A DNA stretch of 64,000 nucleotides from Gordonia polyisoprenivorans (GTDB lineage Bacteria > Actinomycetota > Actinomycetes > Mycobacteriales > Mycobacteriaceae), in contig NZ_CP072203.1 in assembly GCF_017654315.1 (NCBI RefSeq), forward strand, positions 4,588,001-4,652,000, read 5' to 3'. Shown here in pieces: positions 55,457-63,443 of the stretch. The notes beneath the pieces are model-generated. The model was not told the DNA's origin. It did not search any database and was given only the letters and a program-made list of their open reading frames with translations. The position numbers and the translations under genes were made by a program. Position 1 is the first letter of the stretch, and each line of letters starts with the position of its first letter.

Positions 55457-56947
55457 ATGACCACCGAGCACCCCGCGCCGAGCCCCGCCGCGACCTCCAC
55501 CACATCCACCCGAGAACAACATCAACTCCGGCGCGGCAGCCTCGGCGTCTTCGGGGTCACGTTCTTCGTGATCTCCGCCGCGGCACCGCTGACCGCGATG
55601 GCCGGCGGTGCGCCCGTGGCCATGCTGCTGGGCAACGGCCCCGGCGTGCCCGGCGCCTACATCGTCGCCGTACTCACCCTGCTCGTCTTCGCCGTCGGCT
55701 ACACCACCATGGCCCGCCACCACACCAGCACCGGTGCGTTCTACTCCTACGTGACCCGCGGCCTGCGCCAGCAATTCGGTGGGGCGGCAGCCTATCTCGC
55801 GCTGCTCAGTTACAACGCGATGCAGATCGGCCTGTGGGGTCTGTTCGGCGCCGCGGTCACCGGATTCGTCAGCGACGAATTCGGGGTGTCCATCGACTGG
55901 TGGGTGTTCGTCCTGATCGGCATCGCCATCGTCGCAGTCCTCGGCTATCGCCAGATCGATCTGTCGGTGAAGGTGCTCTCGGTGCTGGTGGCCGCGGAAT
56001 TCCTGGTGGTGATCGTGCTGGCGATCGTCATCGCGGTCAAGGGCGGCGATTTCGGGACGACGTCGCTGAGCGTCACCCCGCTGACGCCGAGCGCCCTCAC
56101 CTCCGGCTCACTACCGATCGCCCTGCTGTTCTGCTTCGCATCCTTCGTCGGATTCGAGGCCACCGCCATCTACAGCGAAGAAGCCAAGGACCCCAAGCGC
56201 ACGGTGCCGCGCGCGACGTTCCTCGCCGTGATCACCATCGGCGTGGTCTACACCGCCGTCACCTTCCTGATGGTCAATGGTGCGGGCGTGGGCAACATCC
56301 CCGACTACATCGCGAAACTCGCCGACCCGACGACCTTCCTGTTCGATCTCTCGAACTCCTACATCGGCTCCTGGTTCACGACCATCATGCGACTACTGTT
56401 CATCACCAGCGTGTTCGCCGCGGTGCTGGCCTTCCACAACGCCGTCGCCCGCTACACCTACGCCCTCGGACGCGAGGGACTGCTGCCCGAGCAGGCCGGG
56501 CGCACCCACCGCACCCACCAGAGCCCGCACGTCGGGTCGGTGGCCCAGACCACCGTCGCGGTGATCGTGGTCGCGATCTTCGCCCTCGCCGGCCAAGATC
56601 CGGTGCTCGCACTGTTCACCTGGCTGACCAACCTCGGCACGCTCGGCGTGATCGCCTTGATGGCCGCATCGTCGTTCGCCGTGGTCGCCTTCTTCCTGCG
56701 CCACCGCGACCTCGAACGAAACCTGTTGCGCACCTTGGTCGCTCCGCTGGTGGCCGGCATCGCCCTGATCGCGATCCTGTGGTACGCGATCGCCAACTTC
56801 GGGCTGCTCATCAGTTCCGGCGGAATCCTCGTCTGGCTGCTCCCTGCCCTGCTGCTCGTCGCCGCGGTACTCGGGGCGGGCGCCTCGCTGGTGCTCCGCT
56901 CACGCTCAGCGCAGCTCTACGCCGAGATGGGACGTGACCGTGAGTGA
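55457..56947 (+). CDS. APC-family amino acid/amine permease
   Basis: A 496-residue transporter with about twelve membrane helices; the N-terminal LGVFGVTFFVISAAAPLTAMAGG segment and the FASFVGFEATAIYSEEAKDPKRTVPRA segment are typical of the APC superfamily. It lies directly after the amine oxidase and overlaps the next open frame, so it probably imports the amine substrate. GC-rich C-terminus with three further helices. Confidence 0.9.
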   Translation: MTTEHPAPSPAATSTTSTREQHQLRRGSLGVFGVTFFVISAAAPLTAMAGGAPVAMLLGNGPGVPGAYIVAVLTLLVFAVGYTTMARHHTSTGAFYSYVTRGLRQQFGGAAAYLALLSYNAMQIGLWGLFGAAVTGFVSDEFGVSIDWWVFVLIGIAIVAVLGYRQIDLSVKVLSVLVAAEFLVVIVLAIVIAVKGGDFGTTSLSVTPLTPSALTSGSLPIALLFCFASFVGFEATAIYSEEAKDPKRTVPRATFLAVITIGVVYTAVTFLMVNGAGVGNIPDYIAKLADPTTFLFDLSNSYIGSWFTTIMRLLFITSVFAAVLAFHNAVARYTYALGREGLLPEQAGRTHRTHQSPHVGSVAQTTVAVIVVAIFALAGQDPVLALFTWLTNLGTLGVIALMAASSFAVVAFFLRHRDLERNLLRTLVAPLVAGIALIAILWYAIANFGLLISSGGILVWLLPALLLVAAVLGAGASLVLRSRSAQLYAEMGRDRE

Positions 56948-57032
56948 GACAGCAATCACGGCCACGACAGCAACAACACCGATCGTGCCGAAACCCCCTG
57001 CCCTGCACCAGATCACCACCGAGGACCGCCCG

Positions 57033-58166
57033 ATGACCACCCGGATCGATTTTCGCTATCTCTCCGAACCCGACATGATCGCCGCAGGCGTCACCGACAT
57101 GCCCGCCTGCGTCGACGCAATGGAGGAGACCTTCGTGTTGCTACACAAGGGCGATTACCGCATGGCCGGACCCAACAGCGACTCACACGGCGCGATGATC
57201 ACCTTCCCCGACGAGTCGCCGTTCGAGGGTATGCCCGCCAACACCGCCGACCGCCGGTTCATGGCGATGCCCGCCTACCTCGGCGGCAGCTTCGGCACCA
57301 GCGGCATGAAGTGGTACGGCTCCAATGTCGCCAACCGCGACAAGGGATTACCGCGCTCGATCCTGATGTTCATGCTCAACGACACCGACACCGGCGCGCC
57401 GCTGGCGCTGATGTCGGCGAACCTGTTGTCGGCGTATCGGACCGGCGCGGTCCCCGGGGTCGGCGCGCGCCACCTGGCGCGCCCGGACTCGCGGGTGGTC
57501 GGCATCGTCGGCCCCGGGGTGATGGCCCGCACGTCGTTGTCGGCGTTCGTCGCCACCTGCCCGATGATCGACACCCTCAAGATCAAGGGCCGCAGCCGGA
57601 GCAGTATCGACGCCTTCACCGCGTGGGTGCGCGACGAATTCCCGCAGATCACCACGATTCTCGAGGTCGACACCCTCGGCGAGGCCGTCCGGGATTCCGA
57701 CATCGTCACCTTCTGCACGACCGGGGTCACCGGCGATCCCGCCACCTATCCCACGATCCGCCGTGAGGACGTGAAACCGGGGGCATTCCTGAGCATGCCC
57801 GCCCCCTGCAACATCGACGCCGGCATGCAGACACCCGATGTCCGCAAGGTGGTCGACAACGTGCGCCTCTACGAAGCATGGGCCGAGGAGACCGGGCACC
57901 CGTCGCACCACACGATCCCGATCATCGGATGCAAGTTCATGGACATGATCCATGACGGTGCAATGGCCGCCGACGACCTCGTGGACCTCGGTGCCGTCGC
58001 CGCGGGCGACGCCGTCGGGCGCCGCTCCGACGACGAGATCGTCGTGTTCTCCGTGGGCGGGATGCCCGTCGAGGATGTCGCCTGGGGCACCGTCATCTAT
58101 CGCAACGCCGTCGCCAAGGGCATCGGCACCATCCTCAACCTCTGGGACTCACCGGCTCTGGCCTGA
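57033..58166 (+). CDS. Ornithine-cyclodeaminase/mu-crystallin family protein (amine-oxidase partner)
   Basis: A Rossmann-fold protein of 377 residues: SAYRTGAVPGVGARHLARPDSRVVGIVGPGVMA nucleotide-binding region and DIVTFCTTGVTGDPATYP. Homologues beside actinobacterial amine oxidases are, as I recall, sometimes labelled tyramine oxidase subunit B; activity is not established. Possible roles are imine reductase/dehydrogenase or amino-acid dehydrogenase. ATG 57033 behind GAGGA is chosen; GTG 56934 overlaps the permease 3' end. Confidence 0.85.
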   Translation: MTTRIDFRYLSEPDMIAAGVTDMPACVDAMEETFVLLHKGDYRMAGPNSDSHGAMITFPDESPFEGMPANTADRRFMAMPAYLGGSFGTSGMKWYGSNVANRDKGLPRSILMFMLNDTDTGAPLALMSANLLSAYRTGAVPGVGARHLARPDSRVVGIVGPGVMARTSLSAFVATCPMIDTLKIKGRSRSSIDAFTAWVRDEFPQITTILEVDTLGEAVRDSDIVTFCTTGVTGDPATYPTIRREDVKPGAFLSMPAPCNIDAGMQTPDVRKVVDNVRLYEAWAEETGHPSHHTIPIIGCKFMDMIHDGAMAADDLVDLGAVAAGDAVGRRSDDEIVVFSVGGMPVEDVAWGTVIYRNAVAKGIGTILNLWDSPALA

Positions 58167-58196
58167 GTCACCCTCTACCCGAAGGACATTCACATC

Positions 58197-59318
58197 ATGG
58201 AGACCGACGTCGTCGTCATCGGCCTGGGTTCGGCCGGATCAATGGCGCTGTGGCAGTTGGCCAAACGAGGCGTACGCACCATCGGCGTCGAACAATTCGG
58301 CATCGGGCACGCCCGCGGCTCGTATGCCGGTGATTCACGCCTGTTCCGATCGGCCGTGCACGAGGGGCCGCGCTTTGTCCCGATGCTCGCCCGCGCGCGT
58401 GAGCTGTGGTTCGAGTTGGAGCACGACTCGGGCCGGCACCTCTACGACGAGTGCGGTGCCCTGCAGATCGGCGACGCGGGCTCCGGCAGCCTGCTCAAGT
58501 CGATCGCGTCGGCCGAACAGTTCGATCTCCCGCACGAGATCCTCGACGCTGCCGCGCTGCGCTCGCGCTACCCGCAACACCGCGTCAACGACCACACCGT
58601 CGCGGTCCTCGATCACCGCGCCGGCAGCCTGTATCCGGAAGCGAGCGTGATGGCCGCCGTGGAGACCGCGAAATCCCATGGTGCGCAGGTACTCACGAAC
58701 ACCGAGGTGATCGACTTCGACGAGGCGGGCGGGCGCCTACAGATCATCACCGATCACGGCACGATCGCCTGCGACAAGGTCGTCGTGGCGACCGGATCGT
58801 GGACGACCCGCCTGCGCCCGGATCTCAAGGGATTCCTCTCGATCATCCCGCTGTCGCTGACCTGGTTCATGCCCCGCCACCCGCAGATGTTCACCCCGGA
58901 GCGCTTCCCGGTCTTCATCCGCGACGAGGACGGTGTACACCTCTACGGCACCCCCAGCCACGACTCGTACAGCATCAAGGTCGCGACCGAGCCCCTCTGG
59001 CCCGCCATCGGCTCCCCCGACGAGGTGCCCGAGTTCAGTCGCGCCGACCTCACCCGGATCGGCGGTTGGGCGGCGAACTTCCTTGCCGATCTCAATCCCG
59101 AACCGGTGAAGTACTCGATGCACCACGAGCTGTGTACTCCCGGCGATCTACCGCTGGTGGATCTCGACGCCGACACCGGGATGCTGCTGCTCACCGCATT
59201 CTCCGGGCGCGGTTTCAAATTCGCCCCCGTCTACGGGCAGATCGCCGCCGACCTCATCACCGGGACACCTACCGACCTCTACGATCCGTCGTTCGCGTTG
59301 TCGGCCCAGCATCGATGA
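58197..59318 (+). CDS. SolA/DAO-type FAD-dependent amine oxidase
   Basis: A 373-residue flavoprotein of the N-methyl-tryptophan/sarcosine oxidase group: VVIGLGSAGSMALWQLAKRG dinucleotide fold, GIGHARGSYAGDSRLFR (region of the covalent-flavin family), VVATGSWTTRL and the C-terminal AFSGRGFKFAPVYG with a His-to-other change at the usual flavin-linking Cys region not resolved here. Expected to remove N-methyl groups or oxidise secondary amines, which would let the pathway accept N-methylated phenethylamines. Confidence 0.85.
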   Translation: METDVVVIGLGSAGSMALWQLAKRGVRTIGVEQFGIGHARGSYAGDSRLFRSAVHEGPRFVPMLARARELWFELEHDSGRHLYDECGALQIGDAGSGSLLKSIASAEQFDLPHEILDAAALRSRYPQHRVNDHTVAVLDHRAGSLYPEASVMAAVETAKSHGAQVLTNTEVIDFDEAGGRLQIITDHGTIACDKVVVATGSWTTRLRPDLKGFLSIIPLSLTWFMPRHPQMFTPERFPVFIRDEDGVHLYGTPSHDSYSIKVATEPLWPAIGSPDEVPEFSRADLTRIGGWAANFLADLNPEPVKYSMHHELCTPGDLPLVDLDADTGMLLLTAFSGRGFKFAPVYGQIAADLITGTPTDLYDPSFALSAQHR

Positions 59319-59450
59319 GCCTGACCGGCCGACACCGGTCAGATTGTATAGATCAGCGGCGGTGATGCTGCTCGATCTGCGCGGGATCGCCAGTTATCAC
59401 TACCACTGTTGACCATCTCCACGTGGCGTTGTTCCCTCGAACACACCGTT

Positions 59451-59495
59451 GTCTGCAGCACATCTGTCTGCAGCACATCTGTCTCCAGCACATCA
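59451..59495 (+). repeat. 15-bp tandem repeat, three units
   Basis: GTCTGCAGCACATCT twice, then GTCTCCAGCACATCA, in the leader 27 bp before the chimeric pseudogene. 59319-59450 holds no gene. Confidence 0.75.
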
Positions 59496-59521
59496 GGGTT
59501 CGAGCGGAAAGGACGCCACCG

Positions 59522-60057
59522 ATGACCATCACCGCACCGAGCAACCACCCGATCGCCGAGACCCGACGTCCGATCGCCACCCCGCGCACCACTGCGGAGG
59601 TACTCGTCGACGGGCTCGTCGCGCACGGCGTCGACACCGTGTTCGGAATCCGAGTGGCGCGCGCCGCCGTGCAGTCCCGCCTGGCGAAGCTCGAGGACGC
59701 CCGGATCATCGCCGGATATCACCCGCATCTCGATGTCGCGGCCGCCGGTTTCGACGTGCAGTGCTTCGTCCAGCTCGAAACGGTGCAGGTGAGCTGAGTA
59801 CCGTCACCGCGGCGTTGTCGGCGATTCCCGGTGTGCTCGAGGCGTTCGCCACTACCGGTGCCAGTGATGTGCTGTGCCGGGTCGCGGCCGCCTCGCACAA
59901 GGATTTGCAGGAGACTTTGCTCGAGATTTGCCGGTCACCGTCGGTCGCGCGCTCCATCAGCATCGTCGTGCTGTCGGAGATCGTGCCCTATCGGGCTCTG
60001 CCACTGCTACGCACCGCGCGCTCGGACCGCACGCCCCGTGCTCCCGGATACCGGTGA
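59522..60057 (+). pseudogene. Chimeric remnant: start of a TPP enzyme fused to an AsnC/Lrp regulator
   Basis: Residues 1-43 are the N-terminus of an acetolactate-synthase-like TPP enzyme (TTAEVLVDGLVAHGVDTVFGI). At about 59650 this changes directly into the recognition helix of an AsnC regulator (RVARAAVQSRLAKLEDARIIAGYHP) and its ligand domain. After QLETVQ, near 59788, one missing G shifts the frame; the domain continues with ELSTVTAALSAIPGVLEAF to the stop at 60057. An internal deletion that removed the end of one gene and the start of the next explains the join. AsnC and TPP genes probably once belonged to the amine cluster. Confidence 0.8.
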
Positions 60058-60075
60058 AGAATCCCGGGAATGCGC

Positions 60076-60705
60076 TCAGTACAACAACTTTCGGTAATTA
60101 CTCTCGGCGTAGCGCTCCTGCAGGGCCACCTCGTCGAGTTCGGGCATGAGTTTCTTGGTCATCTCCGCGGTGCTCGGCAGGTGGTCGGGATGCCACGTCT
60201 CCGGCCGCCACAGATCCGACCGCAGGAAAGCCTTGGCGCAGTGGAAGAACACCTCCTCCACGGTGACCTCCAGCGCCAGGATCGGTCGGCGACCCTTGAC
60301 GGCGAGCTCATCGAAATATGTGCCGCCGCTGTCGTCGTCGGCGCCATCGACGATGCGTGCGGTCCCGTTGACCCGCAACGTGTCCCCGCGTCCCGGGATG
60401 ATGGCGATGGTTCCCACGTGCGGATTGCGCAGGATGTTGAGGTAACCGTCGACGCGTTTGTTGCCGGGACGCTCGGGGATGACGATGGTGTGCTCGTCGA
60501 GGACGTGCACCACCTTGCCGGGCGGATCCCCCTTGGGTGAGACGTCCATCCGGCCCTGCGCGTCGGAGGTGGCCACGAACAGCATCGGCGATGCTGCCAG
60601 CCAGTCGACGTGCACCGGCTCGAGCGCGGACTTGACCTTCTTGACCACCATCTCGATGGGATGACCGACTATCGCGCGCAACTGTTCTTCGGTGGTGATC
60701 TCCAT
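60076..60705 (-). CDS. PPOX-class flavin-binding protein
   Basis: A 209-residue split-barrel protein of the pyridoxamine-phosphate-oxidase superfamily (MSMEG_1061-like). MLFVATSDAQGRMDVSPKGDPPG, IVIPERPGNKRVDGYLNILRNPHVGTIAIIPG and RVNGTARI are the FMN-binding blocks. It could be FMN or F420 dependent. Cytoplasmic; substrate unknown. Confidence 0.9.
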   Translation of the reverse strand: MEITTEEQLRAIVGHPIEMVVKKVKSALEPVHVDWLAASPMLFVATSDAQGRMDVSPKGDPPGKVVHVLDEHTIVIPERPGNKRVDGYLNILRNPHVGTIAIIPGRGDTLRVNGTARIVDGADDDSGGTYFDELAVKGRRPILALEVTVEEVFFHCAKAFLRSDLWRPETWHPDHLPSTAEMTKKLMPELDEVALQERYAESNYRKLLY

Positions 60706-60793
60706 GCCGCCATGCTCTCAGATCGCCTCGCGACTGCCCAGCGGTTTCTGCCTCGCGAGTTCCTGGTCTGCGGCTCCCGCAAATGCCGGGCGG

Positions 60794-61985
60794 TCAGGTG
60801 GTGGGCCGCAGCCATGCGAGGGCCGCGGCGACGAGTGCGCTGACCCCGTTCGAGAGGGTCGGTTGGATCACCGGTGCGAATTGCGGCGAGTGATTGGACG
60901 GCAGCCCGGCGACCACCGCCGCGATCTCCTCGACGCTGCCGGCACCGGCGAACAACGTCGGATCGGCCCCGCCCAGCAGCCAGTACGCACAGGGCGCGTC
61001 GGCCGCGTCGGCGAAGTGACCGACGTCCTCGCTGCCGGTCACCACCCCGGGATCGACCACCATCACCCCGGGCACGTCCGAGAACGCCTTCCGTACGGTG
61101 TCACACGCGCCGGGATCGTTGACCAGCGCCGGGAACGACTCGGCGATCCGGATCTCCGGGTCACGATGGCCGCCGGCAGCAATCGTCTCCGCTTGCGCGA
61201 GAACGCGAATGCGTTCGAGGACGGTCTCGCGTACGTCCGGGTCGAAACTGCGTACGCTCACTGCGAGTTCGGCGCGGTCGGCGATGATGTTGGGAGCGGT
61301 GCCCGCGTGCAACGATCCGACCGTCACCACCGCGGTCTCCGTGGGCGGCATGGTCCTCGACACGATGGTCTGCAGACGCATGACCAAGGAGGACGCCATG
61401 ACGACCGGGTCGATCGTCGTCTCCGGACGTGAGCCGTGCCCACCGACGCCGTGCAACACCACCGACACGCTGTCGGCCGCGGCAAACGAAACCCCGTCGT
61501 GGACACCGAGCAGCCCGGCCGGTAGCGGCGCGACATGTTGTCCGAGAACCACATCCGGCGTGCCGAACCGGCCGAAGAGGTCGTCGTCGACCATGGCGCG
61601 CCCCGCTGCCGAGCTCCTCTGCGGGTTGGAACACCAGCATCAGACATCCGCGCCACGTGGCGTCGGCGGCGAGGTCGTAGGCCGCGCCGATCAGGCAACT
61701 GGTGTGGACGTCATGGCCGCAGGCGTGCATCAGCGGGGTGCTCGTCCCGTCGGCGTGGGTGCCGACCGCGGTGCTGGCGTAGTCGGGTCCGGTCTGTTCC
61801 TGCACGGGCAGGGCATCCATGTCGGCGCGCAGCAGAACCGTCGGGCCCGCTCCGCGGGTCAGTACTCCGACAACCCCGGTGCCGCCGATCCCCTCGGCCA
61901 CCACATATCCCGCGGCTCGCAGGTGGGTGGCGGCGATGCCGGCCGTGCGTGTCTCGGTGAAGGCGAGTTCGGGGTGGCGGCGCCA
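60794..61985 (-). pseudogene. M20-family amidohydrolase, 5'-truncated and frameshifted
   Basis: Zinc aminoacylase/hippurate-hydrolase family. Metal-site motifs MHACGHDVH and QPAEELGSGAR occur in one frame; at 61596-61601 (GCGC tract) a 2-base loss moves the rest (MVDDDLFGRFGTPDVV onward) to another frame ending at 60794. The 5' end starts abruptly at RRHPELAFTE, which is normally preceded by 20-30 residues, and is joined to the truncated uspA gene. Both defects would abolish function. Confidence 0.8.
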
Positions 61986-62468
61986 TCAGTCCGCCCCGCG
62001 GGCTGCCGATCGCCACGAGGAGTGCCGAGTACTCGTCGGCGACCGCTGCGAGCAGGTCGGCGGCCGACCCGTGTCCACTGTGGAGGTCCACGAGGCGGGC
62101 AGTGTGTCGAGCAGGTCCCGGGCGGCGAGTGCGTCGCGGTCAACGGTGGCGGCGAACTGCTGATCCCAGTCGGGCGCATCGGGATCGAGTGGTTCGTCGT
62201 CGAGATCGACGATGTGGACCACGTGGACGTGCGCGTCGAGTCGACGCGCCAGCATCACGGCGAAGCGGACCGCGGCGACGCTGTCGGGGTGCCGATTCCG
62301 CCCGACGACCAGCGCGGTTCGTGGAGTCATCGACGGCGGGGGCCCGCGTCGATGGCGGCGCAGCGGCCCGGTGTCCTCGGGACCTCGGTCCTTGGAACTT
62401 CGGTTGTCGGAACTTCGGTTGTGGGAACTTCGGTTGTGGGAATAGCGGTTTCGGTTGTTGTTGCTCAT
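61986..62468 (-). pseudogene. UspA-family stress protein, frameshifted and 3'-truncated
   Basis: ATG 62468 behind GAGGAG, 8 bp after the crcB stop. The first about 45 residues are a repeat-coded Asn/Arg/Ser/His tail; the Usp domain starts at TALVVGRNRHPDS. One base missing near 62087-62090 splits the domain (LLDTLPASW, then LHSGHGSAADLL and LLVAIGSPRGG). Similarity stops at about 61985, where the M20 gene begins, so the last about 20-25 residues are lost. Confidence 0.75.
62379..62453 (-). repeat. 15-bp tandem repeat coding a five-residue repeat
   Basis: Five units, the middle three nearly identical (GGAACTTCGGTTGTG on + strand). In the Usp reading frame they encode NRSSH-type pentapeptides. 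Confidence 0.75.
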
Positions 62469-62476
62469 CGCGCTCC

Positions 62477-62845
62477 TCAGATCGCCCACGTCAGTGCCAG
62501 CCCGGCGGCACACGCAGCCACCGAGGCAATCACCGAGCCGACCGCGTTGGCCATCGCGAGCATTCCGTGCCGCTGCTGGGCGAGCCGAATCGTCTCCACC
62601 GATGCGGTGCTGAATGTCGTGTATCCGCCGCAGAATCCGGTCCCGACGACGGCTTGCAACCCGGTCGGCGCCCCGTGCGAGATCACCAGCCCGGCGAGCA
62701 TTCCCAACACCAACGACCCGGTCACGTTGATGACGACGGTGGCCCACGGAAATGTCGTCGATCGCCATCGTTTGATGCTGCCGTCGACGACGAACCGGGC
62801 GACCGCGCCGAGGGCACCCACCAGCAGGATCGCGATCACCGTCAT
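62477..62845 (-). CDS. crcB: Fluoride efflux channel subunit CrcB (second)
   Basis: Fluc-type fluoride channel, 122 residues with four TM helices. GALGAVARF at the start, WATVVINVTGSLVLG, and the pore motif GTGFCGGYTTFST with the Phe-box/Thr track. ATG 62845 overlaps the first crcB in ATGA. Paired dissimilar crcB genes usually form a dual-topology heterodimer. Confidence 0.95.
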   Translation of the reverse strand: MTVIAILLVGALGAVARFVVDGSIKRWRSTTFPWATVVINVTGSLVLGMLAGLVISHGAPTGLQAVVGTGFCGGYTTFSTASVETIRLAQQRHGMLAMANAVGSVIASVAACAAGLALTWAI

Positions 62846-63345
62846 GCGACCTCACCTCCCCGGCCCCGTAGAGCGGCACCGGCGAGCGCGATACCGGCCC
62901 AGGCGCACAGGATTCCGCCGACCACGCTGACTGCTGCGTACGCGATCGCGGTGCCCGGCGCGCCGTGGTGTCCGAGTTGAGCGGTTTCCAGGGCGAATGT
63001 GCTGTAGGTGGTGTACGAACCGCAGAATCCGGTGCCGACGAGCACCCGAATGCGTCGTCGCCATCCCTCGTCCGGCCCGGCCAGGGCGAGTACCTCGAGC
63101 AGCGCACCCAGCACGAGGGAACCGCTGAGGTTGATGCCGAATGTCGCCCACGGCCAAACGGTTCCGTGGGCCGGGAACAACTCCTCGAGCAGGTACCGCA
63201 TCCCGGTACCGGCAATGCCGCCGAGAAAGACCAGCGCGAGCGCTCCCGGCTGCAGATGCAGGGGCCGTGGAGCCGGGCTGTCGGGGTCGACGGGACGAGG
63301 AACGGGTGGATTCGAGGTCGGCTCGGGGTGCGGAGGTGCGCCCAT
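62842..63345 (-). CDS. crcB: Fluoride efflux channel subunit CrcB (first)
   Basis: Fluc-type channel of 167 residues with a Pro-rich cytoplasmic extension (about 40 residues) and four TM helices. GGIAGTGMRYLLEE, WATFGINLSGSLVLGALLE and GTGFCGSYTTYSTFALE are typical. ATG 63345 follows AAAGGAG; the fluoride riboswitch ends 26 bp upstream. Confidence 0.95.
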   Translation of the reverse strand: MGAPPHPEPTSNPPVPRPVDPDSPAPRPLHLQPGALALVFLGGIAGTGMRYLLEELFPAHGTVWPWATFGINLSGSLVLGALLEVLALAGPDEGWRRRIRVLVGTGFCGSYTTYSTFALETAQLGHHGAPGTAIAYAAVSVVGGILCAWAGIALAGAALRGRGGEVA

Positions 63346-63370
63346 GACAGAACTCCTTTCCGGCAATCGG

Positions 63371-63437
63371 AACAGGAGCCATCAGCCTTGTCGGCGGTTC
63401 GGGCCGATGCGGCCCGGGCGAGATCCATCACCCGCGC
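63371..63437 (-). promoter_or_regulatory. Fluoride riboswitch (crcB motif)
   Basis: Reading leftward: GGGTGATGG near 63433-63425, CTCGCCC, a GGGCC hairpin, AACCGCC, then GGCTGATGGCTCCTG ending at 63373. These are the conserved blocks of the crcB RNA in the right order and spacing, placed between the FUSC stop and crcB. It should switch on crcB expression when fluoride binds. Confidence 0.85.
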
Positions 63438-63443
63438 CCGATG

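Noticed and set aside
54481..56937. An 818-codon Arg/Pro-rich open frame
   Set aside because: Shifted-frame shadow of the amine oxidase and permease genes.
59451..62453. 15-bp tandem repeats considered as CRISPR
   Set aside because: Units are contiguous with no unique spacers and no cas genes are present.
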